The translations under genes and the position numbers were made by a program. 64,000 bases of DNA, taken from the NCBI GenBank assembly GCA_032164245.1, contig JAVMKO010000003.1, positions 35,277,390-35,341,389 on the forward strand. Direction: 5' to 3'. Shown here piece after piece: positions 22,673 to 34,718 of the stretch. The notes beneath the pieces are model-generated. The model did no database searches. It was not told the origin of the DNA and saw nothing but the letters and a program-made list of their open reading frames with translations. Numbering within the stretch: the first letter of the stretch is position 1; each line of letters starts with the position of its first letter. The stretch comes from Sternotherus odoratus (taxonomy: Eukaryota > Chordata > Testudines > Kinosternidae).

Positions 22673-23382
22673 TGTAACGGGGTCACCACTCACCCCTGCA
22701 GCGCCTCCCGCTGGTCATCTGGGGAATCAGCTCCTTCAGCGTCCAGAGCGCCCTCCGCAGGTTGATGCCCCGCTCCTTTGCTGGCCCCGTGTCCCTCCCG
22801 GACCACGGTGCCCTCCAACTGTGGGTGCTGCACCCCTGCAGTACCCCCTTTGGTGTGAGGGTCTCCCCTCCCCAGGGGAACCCTCTACCCCCTATCCCCA
22901 CCTCGCCTCAGAGTGTGGCACTGTCAGTCACCACTGGCCCCCGCTCACTGGGGCGGACTGCAGTATCATGGTTTCTCATCACAGGCAAGGAGGGTTGGCC
23001 TGCTGCTGCTATCTCCAGCCCTAGGCTGCCCCCTGCAACCCTAGTACTCCTGGGTCGGACCTTGTATCAGGCCCGGAGGCCTGGGGCTCTTGGCTAGAGC
23101 CTGCCCAGCTCCCTGTGCCCTGCCCCAGCTCTGCCCTCACCCAGGTACCCGGCTTCAGCTCCTGCAGCTAGGCCTGTCTCCCTCTGAATGCAGAGGAGAC
23201 TGTTTTTCCTTAGGCCCCTGCCTCCCAGCCTTTATACAGGCCTGTGTTTGGGGCGTTTCCGCCCAGCTGGGCCTAATGCCCAATCAGGCTCCCAGCCTTA
23301 ACCCCCTTCCTGGGCTTTTCAAACCCCTTAAGGGGCTTTTCCAAGCCCCTTTCTGCAGGGGGCGGGTGGTCACCCCGCCACA
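22673..23382 (-). mobile_element. Solo LTR, 710 bp
   Basis: The ends are TGTAACGGGG and CCCCGCCACA, flanked by exact 5-bp repeats accac (22668-22672 and 23383-23387). On the minus strand a TATA-like 'cctgtataaagg' lies at about 23231-23242, indicating leftward transcription. The GC-rich sequence breaks into short frames and has no coding content. It lies 330 bp upstream of an MCPH1 exon. Confidence 0.85.
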
Positions 23383-23387
23383 ACCAC

Positions 23388-23711
23388 CTGCTGTATTTAT
23401 ACACTTGTAAGGCATTCAATTATCATGTTAGCATGAGCATTGAATAAATACCTGGCTAGAATGTGGAAATCAAATAAGTGGCACAGGGATATTTTGGCTT
23501 TTGTATCAAGCCAAAAAACGTCATAATTAAAAACAAAATCTAGTGATTGTTAGCTAATCATGGTATGACTAACCAAAGAGTTTACTTGGGAATTAAAGAT
23601 TTGTTTTCATATCCTGTAATTCTTTTCCTAAATGCAAAGACTAGCTTCACTTGCTGCTTATAAATGAAATTGAAACGTTAGCTCTTAATTTCCTTGTTTC
23701 CTTAAAAACAG
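23388..23711 (+). other. MCPH1: 3' end of MCPH1 intron with splice acceptor
   Basis: This is AT-rich intron ending 'tccttgtttccttaaaaacag', a pyrimidine-containing tract and AG acceptor at 23710-23711. Confidence 0.75.
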
Positions 23712-23949
23712 ATCTGCAGACTTCAACGCTACCTGTCATCAGGAAAATATCAGCAGGACCTCTTTTCAAGTCAGCCTGTAATGTTTATATCTCTTGCCAG
23801 TCAACCGCCATGTGACAAGCTAAGTGAACTTGTACAGTTGTGTGGAGGAAAAATATGTAAAACCCTGCGTCAGGCCAAAATCTATATTGGAGAATATTTG
23901 GGAAAGAAGCAACCTGAAATAAAATATTTATCAGAAAAATGGATACTAG
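23712..23949 (+). CDS. MCPH1: MCPH1 (microcephalin) penultimate coding exon, C-terminal BRCT domain
   Basis: Microcephalin is a nuclear protein of DNA-damage signalling, chromosome condensation and centrosome control; its tandem C-terminal BRCTs bind phosphopeptides such as phosphorylated H2AX. This 238-bp exon is open from the acceptor AG to the donor GTAAGAG at 23950. It encodes 79 codons plus one base. Visible BRCT features are a hydrophobic first strand (VMFISLAS), the Gly-Gly turn (LCGGKI), a second strand (AKIYIGEY) and the invariant Trp in helix 3 (LSEKWIL). The sequence closely resembles the known vertebrate MCPH1 C-terminus from memory, including the Gln/Pro-rich lead-in. The last base forms an Asp codon with the next exon. 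The upstream BRCT exon was not found in the window. Confidence 0.93.
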
Positions 23950-25645
23950 GTAAGAGATTTCATTTCATCCCAATATAGTACTATGAGAAAGGTGCTTTCA
24001 AGTGTACTATGGGTTTTCCTACATAGTGTGGTAATATGCCCTTTGGGGATGTGATTTCAAAAGCACACTAATGTGTTGTACATTTATTGGTCCTTGTAGA
24101 CTTGCTGGTGTGTACTAAAAGTTCCCTTTAGTGGTTTAGTTCACTTGGTCTGTGTAAGCCCTGCTGCTGCTCACTAAAGTTCCTATTGAGCCTTAACTTA
24201 GGGCTGTGCACTACATTCAGGAGAACTAGGGAATCTTTAGTATGTACCCAGCAGGGTTTACGCAGACCAGTTAATGCCCGAGTGAATTTTAGAAATTGCA
24301 TCCTCATATTGAGCATTGCTGCTCCATATAAACAACCCCTAAGCATAGGCGAAGATTAAAATTAGGGCTGGGCTGTGTTGATCTTAGGACCCACCTTTAT
24401 GAATTGGACCTAACATAGTGCTGTCCAAATTACTTCAAATTTTGCCCTCCATATTTCAGGAGAGTTGTTTCATTTGAATGTGATACTTGTCTAATTAAAG
24501 TAGATTATGAGAAAACACTTAGGAACCACTCTCTTGAAAATGTCTGGTGAAAAAATTGTCTTTCACGATTATAAAAATATGTGGGGAATATGCTCAGCTA
24601 GTGCAAATTGTCATAGCTCTGTTGACTTCAGTAGGCTCTGACATTTTGAACCAGCTGAGGATCTGCCTTATAGAATATATGTAATTTAATATGCGTATCT
24701 AAAATGCTCTTTGCTACAACTATCACTCTGCCTGAAGAAAATTTCTTGCTAAAATCTCTGGGTGCTGAGTTCCTGGGAGTTGCTTGGCCTGTGGTTTTTC
24801 CTAAGACACCATAGAAATTAGTTTTAAGCTTGAAGCTCTCGCAGTACATTGAGTGTACATTTGCAATATCCCCACAGAACAAAACTTTTGGTGATCTACT
24901 TGGGATTCACAATCCTAAGAGTATTTATCTTTTAGATTAACTCTTCGTCATCTTCTCCTAAAAAGAATCTTTTTGCATAATACAACACAAGAAAATAAGA
25001 TATTTGTGTTTTGAATAAGTCTTCTTTATAAGCTAGCTTTACTTTCTGCTTTAAGGCAGGTGCTAAAGCTTTCAGGTACTAGTTATTAAATAAATCAGTC
25101 TGATCACATTGCAAAGTCTGAGTAAGTACACTGCTGAAGATTGAAGCAGAAAGAAAACCTGGGTTGTAAGGGAGAAAACACTTGTCTAAACAAAAGTATA
25201 TTTCATACTTTATAAAAGATAAAATTATTAAAGAGTTGAAAAACAAGTAAGTTTCTATTTAGATTGACCTGCAATCTAAAAGCCACTCTCTAAAGTCATA
25301 ACAGAATTAAAGAACAGGTGTGCTTAAAAAAAGGAAAGATAAGACAAGACAGCGTACTATGATATGTAAGAACTCCAGAGAACCAGAAATAGGGCATGAG
25401 GAGAAGATTAGAACTGTGATGTAGTAAATTAAACAATACACTTGTACATATTAGTATTTCAAGCATAACTTCCAGATAGACAGAAATAATATCTTGACTG
25501 ACACTCTAACATCCATTTAACAATGTATGCATAACCAATGGATGAGGAGAGCAATGTTTGTGTTGTTTTCGCGTTAGTCCATAATTTTAGTCCAAGAATC
25601 CACTTTTTCTCCTGTGCCTTTTTCAAGTAGTACAGCATGTTACTA

Positions 25646-26032
25646 CAGTAGACTCTCGATTATCCGGGATAATCGGGAAAAACTTAATTCTGGTTAATAA
25701 AATCCTGGATAATCAAGAGTCTACTGTTGGGGGGGGGTGCTCCAGCCACTCTGTGCGGAAGGGGGGGTGCGCCGGACGCCCTGCGGGGGGGAGGGTCCCC
25801 ACTGCCTTTCCCAGTCAGCTCCCGCTACTAGCCTGGGTGTAGGAAGCCCAGGCTGACAGGAGGAGCTGACACCCCAGCTGGCAAGGGGCCAGTGGGAGAA
25901 ACTCCAAAGCAGCGGCAGGTAGAGCTCTCAACCTGCAGCCACTTTGGGGCTTCCCCTGCCGACCCCTGTTTTAGACATCCCGGTTAATCTGCATCCCGGT
26001 TAACTCGAGCCCGGATAATCGGGAGTCTACTG
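25646..26032. mobile_element. Tigger/pogo-like element with TA TSD
   Basis: The left end CAGTAGACTCTCGATTATCC matches the complement of the right end ('ggataatcgggagtctactg'). TA flanks it at 25644-25645 and 26033-26034. A third copy of the TIR lies internally, inverted (about 25705-25727), so 25646-25727 alone is an 82-bp palindrome. The GC-rich filler (25728-25975) is non-coding. Confidence 0.88.
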
Positions 26033-26539
26033 TATATTAAATTCTGATCGAGAAATGAATACAATAGTCCTTGCCCAAACAACATCTGGCTTCTGTTGTT
26101 GTTGTTTTTTTCTTTTAATTGTTTCACCTTCCAGACAGTTTTTAATAAAAGATCGATATTGGCACAAGAGCATTAAAATATATAGAGACCAGGTGCTCCG
26201 GAGGTAAGACGTTTCCTCTACCTGACTGCCAGAAATGGTCATTAAAGTCAAAATATGCACAAGTACTTGAATCATTAGGTACATGATCCATTGGCACCAT
26301 GGAAGGATGGTGAGCCAGGCCCTCAGCCTTAGAACATCAGCATCTGGAAAGAGTGCAGTGCACTAGCACCTCTAACTTGGTGAATCTACACATCTGTCAG
26401 AGGGGTAAAAAATAAATGAGCTAGAAAATAATTTTAGTTCATTTAATTGATCTTCCCAAGGCAGAAAGAAAATCAAGCTGTCAAAAAAATGCTTGGTAAT
26501 TACTGTGTATGAAAGTTAATTTATGGCCCTCAGTAGGAA

Positions 26540-26790
26540 ATGGTACGACTAAAATATCCATGGCTCAGCCACGGCTGGTCCGGGTCAGCTAATTTGGGCT
26601 CATAGGTCTGTGGGGCTAAAAATCACCATGTGGACATTTGGATCAGGCTGGAGCCTGAGGTCTAAGACCCTCCACCCAAGCCCAAATGTCCACACTGATT
26701 TTTCAGCCCTGGAGCCTGAGCCCAGTGAGCTCAAATCAACTCACCTGGGCCAGCTGTGTTTTTTGTCCCTGTATAGACATACCCAAAGTG
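26540..26790. mobile_element. Palindromic MITE (Harbinger-like)
   Basis: Two inverted halves meet near 26665: 'gtggacatttgg...ggctggagcctgaggtct' faces 'agaccctccac...gcccaaatgtccacac', and 'agctaatttgggctca' faces 'tgagctcaaatcaactc'. The right end 'tagacatacccaaa' is the usual end of this turtle family. The left end has decayed. Confidence 0.7.
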
Positions 26791-28262
26791 TCATGCTCTG
26801 GATGTTAATCTGTGAGATGATTCTATGTAATGCCTTGCTTGCCTTTCATTAGTTGCATATTGTCCCTTTGTATCCTGCTGGGAGAGCTGTGTGGGTGGAG
26901 CTCTGTGAAAACCGTCTCAGCTGGAATTAGCTGCCACTTAAAACATTCTCGTTCATTTTACTAGGGGTATTGATTTAATCTATTATAATTAGACTTGGAA
27001 GGATTAGATTTTTGTCAGCAAATGTTAGTAAACATAGATTTCACTGTACACACATAAACCAAAGAAAAAATACTGATAGGCAAAGTTAAAAAGTGCCGCT
27101 TGAAAACTTCGTGTTTGATTTAAGGATATTTCCTTTATATATTTTGACAACGGTGTTTTAAACAGCTATAAAACTTTAAATTTTTGAATCTCCACAGCAA
27201 TCATTATATAATTGACTGACCTCCTCCATAATCTCCCAAACTATGAATAAATAAATAAATGGAATAAAGTTTAAAACCCAAAATTATAGCAACTGTAAAA
27301 ATTCAAAATGATAAAAATATAAAAATGCTTAAAATGAACATTGATATAGTCTGTCAAATTTATATTTAAAAGAATTGAATTCTGCCATGCCTAGTTGTAA
27401 TGAAGTAATTACTATCCTAGTTCACCTCTTTGTAGCACTTGAGAGTTGGGCCTGAACCAGATCTCAGAATCCAAACACTACTGAAGTTTGCAGGTGGGGC
27501 TGTCAACATCCAAATGTAGACTCTCAATTTTGCAAAAGGGCCTTATCTTTATAATGGGCTGACCCCAAATCCCATATCAATCAATCCAATCCTGAATCAG
27601 TTTCAACAGATGCAAGTTTTCTGGGTATACACATAGGTTTGTAGAGCCACACCTAGAATATTTAAAGTGTGCACGCAGGTATGTGTGCCTATAAATTGTG
27701 AGTGTATGTATGTACCCAAGAGAAAGTGGAGGCTGAGTACAGACCTGTTTGAAAATATGCCTCTTCCAATGTGGGATATAAGATTTGTACAAATACAAAT
27801 CTAGTCAAAGGGCTAGTCAGGGATTTACCCAATTTTTATGCTTTTATTGTTATCTGAATGCATTCCTACTTTATGTAATCTAATTAGTTTCTGGTTATAT
27901 ACATTCTGTTTCCACACCCAATGCCAGCTGTTAGCTACTAAATAAATTAGTCCTATAGTCAATCACGTATTTGATACCAGAGAGAGAATGAAATACATTT
28001 TTTTAAAAAACAGATTGGAGTTGTGTGCAGTGTACATATTATACCATTAGCATATATCTTTATGATCCTCCTGACTCCCTATGTTCTCAGTTTCTCAGAG
28101 GTACTTTATACCAAAAAGTTAGTCTGTTGAGTTTATTATTTTGTTAGTAGCATATCATTGTGTTATACAAAGCATATATTTCCTTTTTAATAAGAAGCTA
28201 TTTGTTATGCATTCATCCTAGTATGGTAGTATATAATATATTTAATCTTTGATTTCCTGTAG

Positions 28263-28318
28263 ATTCAGTGACTCAGCATAGGATATGTCCTCTGGAAAAC
28301 TACATGTTCCAGCAATGA
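28263..28318 (+). CDS. MCPH1: MCPH1 last coding exon
   Basis: This exon follows the acceptor at 28261-28262. Joined in phase to the donor base at 23949, it starts with an Asp codon and reads S-V-T-Q-H-R-I-C-P-L-E-N-Y-M-F-Q-Q before TGA at 28316-28318. The pattern 'D-S-x-T-Q-H-x-I-C-x-x-E-N-Y' is the known C-terminal signature of vertebrate MCPH1, immediately after the BRCT Trp helix. Phase and spacing agree exactly with the previous exon. The downstream frame is closed. Confidence 0.93.
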
Positions 28319-28560
28319 GCGAACTCAAGAGCCTCCTTATGGTTGTGAGGAAATTAGTAAAGGTGTCCAGTTTTCGATTAAGTAAGAAGCTGAACCAACA
28401 CTGAATAAAAGATTTTACAAAGAGACAGTAATGGGTTTTTAAATACAGCCAAGAGTTTGGTACAGTGTGGTGAGTCTTATCTAAATGTCTGTCTAATGAA
28501 ATCCTTTGATTAGTCTTTTATAATAAGGTATTTGCCCAATAAAAATCCTTTTGCTTTGTA
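28319..28560 (+). other. MCPH1: MCPH1 3' UTR with polyadenylation signals
   Basis: AATAAA occurs at 28404-28409, 86 bp after the stop, and again at 28538-28543. Either could end the transcript; the true cleavage site cannot be seen. Confidence 0.65.
28404..28409 (+). terminator. MCPH1: Candidate polyadenylation signal AATAAA of MCPH1
   Basis: This is the first AATAAA after the stop codon, with downstream T/G-rich sequence about 30-60 bp later. A second candidate lies at 28538-28543. Confidence 0.55.
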
Positions 28561-28631
28561 TTTATTTGTATACTATGCAAGTCTGGGCCTAATTCTGGTC
28601 TCATGTACAACCATTATATACCAGAGGCAGC

Positions 28632-28716
28632 ATTTTCAAAAGCACCTAAGTGACTCAGGCTACTAGGGCCCCTTTTCGAATTAAGAGCCTGTCACTTAGG
28701 TGTTTATGAAAAGATT
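28632..28716. repeat. Palindromic MITE fragment
   Basis: The inverted ends are 'ttttcaaaagcacctaagtg' and 'cacttaggtgtttatgaaaa'. It belongs to a 'cacctaagtgac' palindromic family common in amniotes. A related decayed copy may lie at 40340-40420. Confidence 0.65.
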
Positions 28717-29091
28717 TTCTTGGTGTAACAATTCTGAACAGAAACACAAATCAGTCTGGAGACCATTTTGAAGTGGGCACAGGGATATGTCTAATTTTTT
28801 AAAACTTAGTATTTAGTATATATTTAGATATAATTATACAACCTCATATTTATGGGATGACATATGAGCACCATTAAAAGTAATGGATAATCAAATGATT
28901 TCACTGTAGCATAGAACACATGCCTTTAAACACCAGTCCTTCCCTCAGAGAATTGTTAAACTAAGACAATGGAAATTCTGTACTAAAAATAAAAAGTTCC
29001 AAAAAAAAATCAGAGCTAACAAGATACATACTTCACAAACATCACCATTTCATCGCACTGCCCTAGTTCCCGCTTGTATTTGTGTACTGCA

Positions 29092-29187
29092 GCTGAGATT
29101 TTCAAAGCTGCACAGGGATTTGGATACCCAATTTTCATTAAAATGGATGGTGACCCAAATGGCCTAGATTGCTTTGAAAATCTCAGC
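29092..29187. repeat. Short inverted-repeat element
   Basis: A perfect 17-bp inverted repeat bounds a 96-bp segment: gctgagattttcaaagc at 29092-29108 and its complement at 29171-29187. It is probably an old MITE. No TSD is evident. Confidence 0.65.
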
Positions 29188-29331
29188 ATTGTTATCTAGA
29201 GTGGAAGATTTTTGAGGCCATGAACTTTTTCATACCTGCCCTGTAAACATGTAACATACACAATGACAAAAACCCAGGGACGTGAATTAGCCACCCCCCT
29301 GAGGAGCATAATTTATGCTGATTTAAGTGCC

Positions 29332-29800
29332 AGTGTGGACATAAGAATGGCCATACTGGGTTACACCAATAGTCCATATAGCCCAGTATCTTGTCTTCCA
29401 ACAGTGACAAGTACCAGGTGCTTCAGGGGAAATGAACAGAACAGGTAATCATCAAGTGATCCAAGGTCCTGCTGCACATTGAGTGGATGATTTCAGAGAA
29501 CTATCCACAATGACTCCAAAATCTCTTTCTTGAGTGGTAACAGCTAGTTTAGACCCCATCATTATATATGTATAGTTGGAATTATGTTTTCCAATGTACT
29601 TTAATTGGCATTTATCAACATTGGCCATGGTGCATTATGTATATCATTAGCTGAATTCATGTTATTAAATATAGATTCTTCTGTTAACAACATTGATATG
29701 GATGAGAGGAAATCAGCTATAACGGTCTCCACTGGTTGTCAAATATTGTACATCTTCTATACTGGAATTAAAGCATTATCTTTTTAGACTGAAATGTGAA
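29332..29800 (+). repeat. LINE-derived (CR1/L3-like) 3' fragment
   Basis: It opens 'acataagaatggccatactg' and continues with 'gaacagaacaggtaatcatc' and 'atgactccaaaatctctttc'. These motifs are known in a widespread sauropsid repeat that I believe to be a CR1-group LINE. The reading frame is destroyed. Confidence 0.6.
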
Positions 29801-31640
29801 TAAAAGCAACAATAAGACTGCCATTAAGGGAGGATATTAAGACTCTCGGAAGCTACAAGACACATTAACAAGAAAAAATTAGACACTAGTTTCTGTTTGC
29901 ATGTCCACAAGTCGTTAAGTCCGTCAGTGCTACCATGCAGCATTGTTCACTATAGCAAATTGCATATTAGGATCATTGCTGAAATCAAAGAGAAAAGAAA
30001 TGTCCCTGACCCCAGATCAGTGTCATCCATGCATGAGAGCTTTAACTGAAATTTGACTCCTGCGCTACTCAGTAACTGCTCTCCACGACTGTTCAGAGGT
30101 CAACGTCAATAGAACATAAGCATGTATGTAAGTGCTGTCCTGAATTGGACCCCAAACAATTAACTGGCAGATAGTGGCTCATCCCTCGCACTCTGCACCG
30201 TTCTAAAAGGGTTCCTTCCAAAACAAAATAGGGCCTAAAACATCCTCTTTACAGCCACAGTGGCTAATAATACAAGACTGACTGAAGAGTGTTTGATGGC
30301 AAGAGTGGAAACTAATGGTAGGTCGGGGGATTGGGCATTGATTTCCTTGCAAGCAGTTTTAGATTATAAATGCCTTTGGGCAGTATATAGAATGGATAAC
30401 AAGCCTGTAAATGGCTACATGGTTGCTAATATAGGAGCCATCTGTTGTGAATTTATTAAGGCACAGATTTGTTTAGCTACTTTTATGTTTTTATTTTCCT
30501 GACTCATCCAGCGGGGCCACATTTTGGAGGTTATTACTTCTTAAATAAAAATGCTTGTAAATTGTGTTGTGTAGCTTAGTTTTCTATTTATGGTTCCAGT
30601 ATAAGAAACTCCTGTGTCATAATGAAACAGTAACCAGGATAACTGCATCATCTGGAAAGGTACTATCAACAGATTCTGAGCCAGAAAGCTATTAACTCTA
30701 AAGCTTGTTTCTCTGTGAAGGCACTTAGGATCTTAGTAGCAAAAGGATTTTTATTTAATGTTGCTGAATAAGAGGGGCAGTCAGTGAAGTTTGGTTTGTA
30801 TCATTTCCAAAGCATGATCGGAGGTGTCACAGAAACATTAACTCAGCTGAATAAGCTAGAATCCTGTGGTCAAGAAAGGTTAACAACTCAGAAATAGAAA
30901 GAAGGCTGGCAGAAAACTGGAGAATGTGGAACTTCGTGTGGTAGCTGGAGTCTGATTTGTTCAATGAAAGGGCGAATAACAGGTTAACAAATTGCAAGCT
31001 TGTACGTGTGTTAAGCAGTGATTTTTTTTTCTTTTAAAGTATTATTCTCCATCTTTAGGTCTTATGGTGAGAGTAACTGGGTGGTGGTTCTGGAACATTC
31101 TTTGCATAGTACAAATATTCTACCTTTTGGCATTTTAAAGCTTTAGATGGCAATTAGCTGCTGGTATTTTAAACTTGTTAGCTATGCTTTCTGTATAGAG
31201 CTCTTACTGGGAGTTGGCAAAGCAGAGCATAGTTCTGTTGTTGGCCTAGATATGAGACAGTACTCTGGACTCTAACTAGCAGCTTAAACTCTTCCTCAAG
31301 CCTGAGGAGTTGATGGGGTAGCACCAGGGTGCAACAAACATGATACCAAAGGTTTGTTTCAAGCTTCTGAGGTGGCTTTTCTTTGCAGAGGCATTATCTG
31401 GTGGTCTGCAGCATGTTGCTGGAGAGCCAATGCCCCAAAGTACTACCTGATGACCGTTGTGCAGGGGCCTGTTCTCTAAACTGTCCAAACTAACAAAAAT
31501 CCAAAGCTGCCTGTTACGTAAAATTGCCTTTAAAAGTCAACAAAAATTAAAGACTGACTGAATTAGCCCAAACAAAGATCTCACCCAGTACTGTGTCAAG
31601 ATTCTAAGTGGTAAACAAAGGAGAATGGAGAAATTGGAGT
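29801..31640. other. Intergenic DNA, no gene seen
   Basis: The sequence is AT-rich with short frames only. The open frames at 30260-30502 and 31276-31488 have no recognisable features. Confidence 0.45.
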
Positions 31641-32015
31641 TTCAGAAATTAGGCCTAATTGGTAGACAAAATAATGAGAGGTTGGCCTATTCTACGCATC
31701 AGCCCTTTTTGCCATCCTTAAAAAAGAAACTTTGGGGGAGGGAGGATCGAAACACCTGGGATAGTCTCCTGTGTTTGTGTTCCCAATTAATAGTTTAAAG
31801 ATAAGGACTAGAACCAAACTGAACTCTTTATGGTTTGATCCTGGGGGTGGCTATAGATAATTTAATTTAGTTGTTCCTTCTTTCTTTTTCTTTAATAATT
31901 TTTAAAAATATTTTAAATGCCATGGGGCCAAAGTCTCTGTACTCAAACTCAAACCTTATTTAACTGTTTAGTGTTGGACAGTGACAGGCTCATGTTAACC
32001 CCTTTGACTCTCTGG
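31640..32015 (+). repeat. Interspersed LTR-like repeat, copy A
   Basis: It shares several blocks in the same order with 49209-49860, such as 'aggcctaattggtagacaaa' against 'aggtctaactggtggacaaa', and 'tgttggacagtgacaggctc' against 'tgttggacagtgactgggtt'. The central part is deleted or diverged. The type is not certain. Confidence 0.55.
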
Positions 32016-33135
32016 GCCCATTCATGCCATCATATTTAACGACATTGTTTATGATACATTGCTAGGGGAATTTGGGGGTGTACCAGCCAAGCTTATTTTA
32101 TGGTTACTATACAGCTTTCAACTTCAGTCTTAGACTGTAGGGGTGGTTTCTACTGTGTGGATAGAACTTCAAGTATCATTAGGGAGATCTGAGGAGTTTT
32201 ATTTAAAAAAGATTAATCACTCACCAAAATTTTGTTGTTTCTTTATCCAGTGAAAATAAGAAAATGGTTGCACGTGTGTATTTTCCAGCCCTATGCTGCT
32301 AGTGAAAATATGTTTTCCTCCTCTTCATGGGTGCACTTAGTGGTTGGTGTTGCAGGCCAAGATGAGTTTATGGGTTCTTGGGGTTTTTTTGACAGATTTG
32401 TATGAGACCATCTTATCATTCTCAAAAGACACAGAAAGTGGATTGTTGGAGGAAGTGCTTTTCACTGAGTTGTTCAGGATGAAATGCCCAGAGGGCTCTG
32501 ATGTCTGCTATGATCCCATTGTGACATGATCTTTTAATAACACGCAAAGCTCCCGAACCTGGAACTTTGAATCTCTCCAGTAAATAACCAGCTTCTGAGG
32601 CATGTGAGACTTCTATAGATGCTACTTTTTAAGTGGTGGCAATCAAAACTTCATCATCTGATATAAAGTGAAATCCTTAAAGAAATATAGTTACTTTAAC
32701 ATTATGACCAGTGGAAATTAAATTTTGTCTCACAGATAAACTTGAAACAGCAACTTTATAATCTGAGAATTGTGAACTTCAGTACATATTGGGTACAATG
32801 CGTAGAAAAGGAGACCGTAATAAGCTGTTGCACACTGAGAAATTGTCTGCTGATTCCAAAGATGACATCATGTCTAAATTATAATGCAGGATGTTTATAT
32901 CTAAATATCAAAAGATCACAGACTGAAACACAGGGTAAACAAGGAAGAATTAGCCTTGACAAAGGTGAGAGAACTTCCTTTACATAAGGATGTCACACAG
33001 ACCCTGCTAACAGAGAATGAAGACTTGTCGGCAAAAGGGAAGGTTCGTTCATATGGGTGCATGCGTATACACATAATCTCTTTTGAATCAAAAGGAATTA
33101 TAACCAGTATATCCTATTGTGTCAGGCCACCACCA
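32016..33135. other. Intergenic DNA, no gene seen
   Basis: No recognisable exon or bounded repeat is present. Confidence 0.45.
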
Positions 33136-34230
33136 CCTTTTCATTCAAATTTCTCCAAACCCCCACTTTTTCCATAATGCCCACAAAATTCTATGATCCT
33201 CTGTCACTCAGTCCTATAATCCTGCCTCCATCTTTGACTCATCCCTCTCCTTTGAATTTTACCTCTAGATCAAATCTAAATCTTGCCCCTTCTTGCACAG
33301 TATCTGTAAGATCTAATCTTTCCTCTTTGCCAAAACACTTGTCCAAACCTTGCTCATTTTGCACCTTGTCTACTGTAATTTCACTGGCCTTGGTACCTAG
33401 AATTGCTCTCCACTCAAGTGCAATTGAAATGCTGCTGTTTATTTTCTGGCTCATTGCTCAGACTTTGCTGTGAGCTCACCCTTTAAGTCCCTCTTACTGG
33501 CCCCCTTCTTCCAGTTTATCAGAGACAAATTTCTTGTCCTTACCTACAAAGCCATCCACAGTTTAGTCTCACCCTATCCACCTGGCCAGTTTTTTTTATC
33601 ATAGGTCATCTCTCACCTTTGCTCCACAAGGATGCCAACCTTGATCACCTGATTCTCTGCTTCTCTGACAAGCACTTTTTCACCTTCTCACACCACCTCT
33701 TGTGCCTAAGAACAGCTCCCTAATCTTTAGAGCCACCATCTCCTTCAAGTCCCACCTTAGAAATCACTTCTTCCTTAATGCAAACAGTAAACTGCAACCG
33801 GATAATGGCTAGGCAGGAGGAGAGCTTTGATCAGTGCTACTAACTGGCTAAGAATTGTGCACATTCTGTTATGTCTATTGCCTTGTCTACCCCACTCTGA
33901 CCTCGAGGGCTTGTTTGTATTTTCTGCCTGTTATGTCTTGTCTTTTAGATTGTAAGATCGTCATGGCATTATTATTTGATTTTACAATACCTACTGTGAC
34001 GGGATCCAACTTGGTTGTTGCCCTTAGCCACAACTGCAATTTAAACATTGAAAAAGAATAGGAAATATTCACTATATATTTTCTAAAATAAACTGTTAAA
34101 TTATCTCCTCTTAATTAGCACTTCTTCTGTTGTCTAGAATGTAAACTCTTTGGGGAAAGACTGTCTTTGTTTGTACTTTGTACAGTTCTATGCCTGTTTT
34201 CAGCATGTAATAAATAATGCTGTAAGAGTG
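33136..34230 (+). pseudogene. Decayed L2/L3-group LINE, reverse transcriptase C-terminal part and tail
   Basis: In broken frames the + strand reads like the C-terminal part of an L2/L3 LINE ORF2, for example 'F-L-V-L-T-Y-K-A-I-H-S-L' at 33529-33564, then a rearranged tail. The end 'tgtaaactctttggggaaag' (34140-34159) followed by AATAAA at 34210 is the known tail motif. Many stops show it is long dead. Confidence 0.65.
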
Positions 34231-34718
34231 AATCCTATCCTAATGAGGCTTTGTGTAGTCTCTTGATATATACATATAAAAATTTCACTTTATATCCAAT
34301 GATGATGATGTGATTGCCACCACTTACAAGTCTCACCTACCTCAGACGCTGGAGGGATCCAAAATTCCAGGTTTCAGGAGTTTTGCCATTTGTTAAAAGA
34401 TCATATAACAGTGGGGTTGTAGCAGACATCTGGCCCCTCTGCTTATTTTTTAATTGAATTTTCTCCCTGTTTTTAATCTTCCATAAGTCTGTATTGAACG
34501 GAATTTTTCAAATGTTGACTGCCATTTGGGGTAAGTACTGCAAGACATCTTTTGAGGGGGAGGGTCGGATGGAAAGCCGCCCTTCATATTTTGAGGGCTC
34601 AGAGTGGAGACATAGGTATCCTTCTGGTATCCTTCACTCAAAGTCAGGGGCACAGAAAACTCAATTAGGAGAAGTACTGTAGAATGGTCACTTGAGTCCT
34701 GGAATAAACCTAAAGACA
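34231..34718. other. Intergenic DNA, no gene seen
   Basis: Nothing is recognised beyond the 8-bp TSD that begins at 34719. Confidence 0.4.

Larger units (their letters stand above)
23950..28262 (+). other. MCPH1: Last MCPH1 intron (GT-AG, 4313 bp)
   Basis: The donor is GTAAGAG and the acceptor is 'tttgatttcctgtag'. It contains a Tigger-like element (25646-26032) and a palindromic MITE (26540-26790). Around 24600-24665 is a short 'agctgaggatctg' repeat motif. The rest is AT-rich with no further exon. Confidence 0.85.

Noticed and set aside
22762..23410. Frames of 111 and 106 codons on the plus strand near MCPH1
   Set aside because: They fall inside the solo LTR, antisense to its TATA-like box, and are not spliced to MCPH1.
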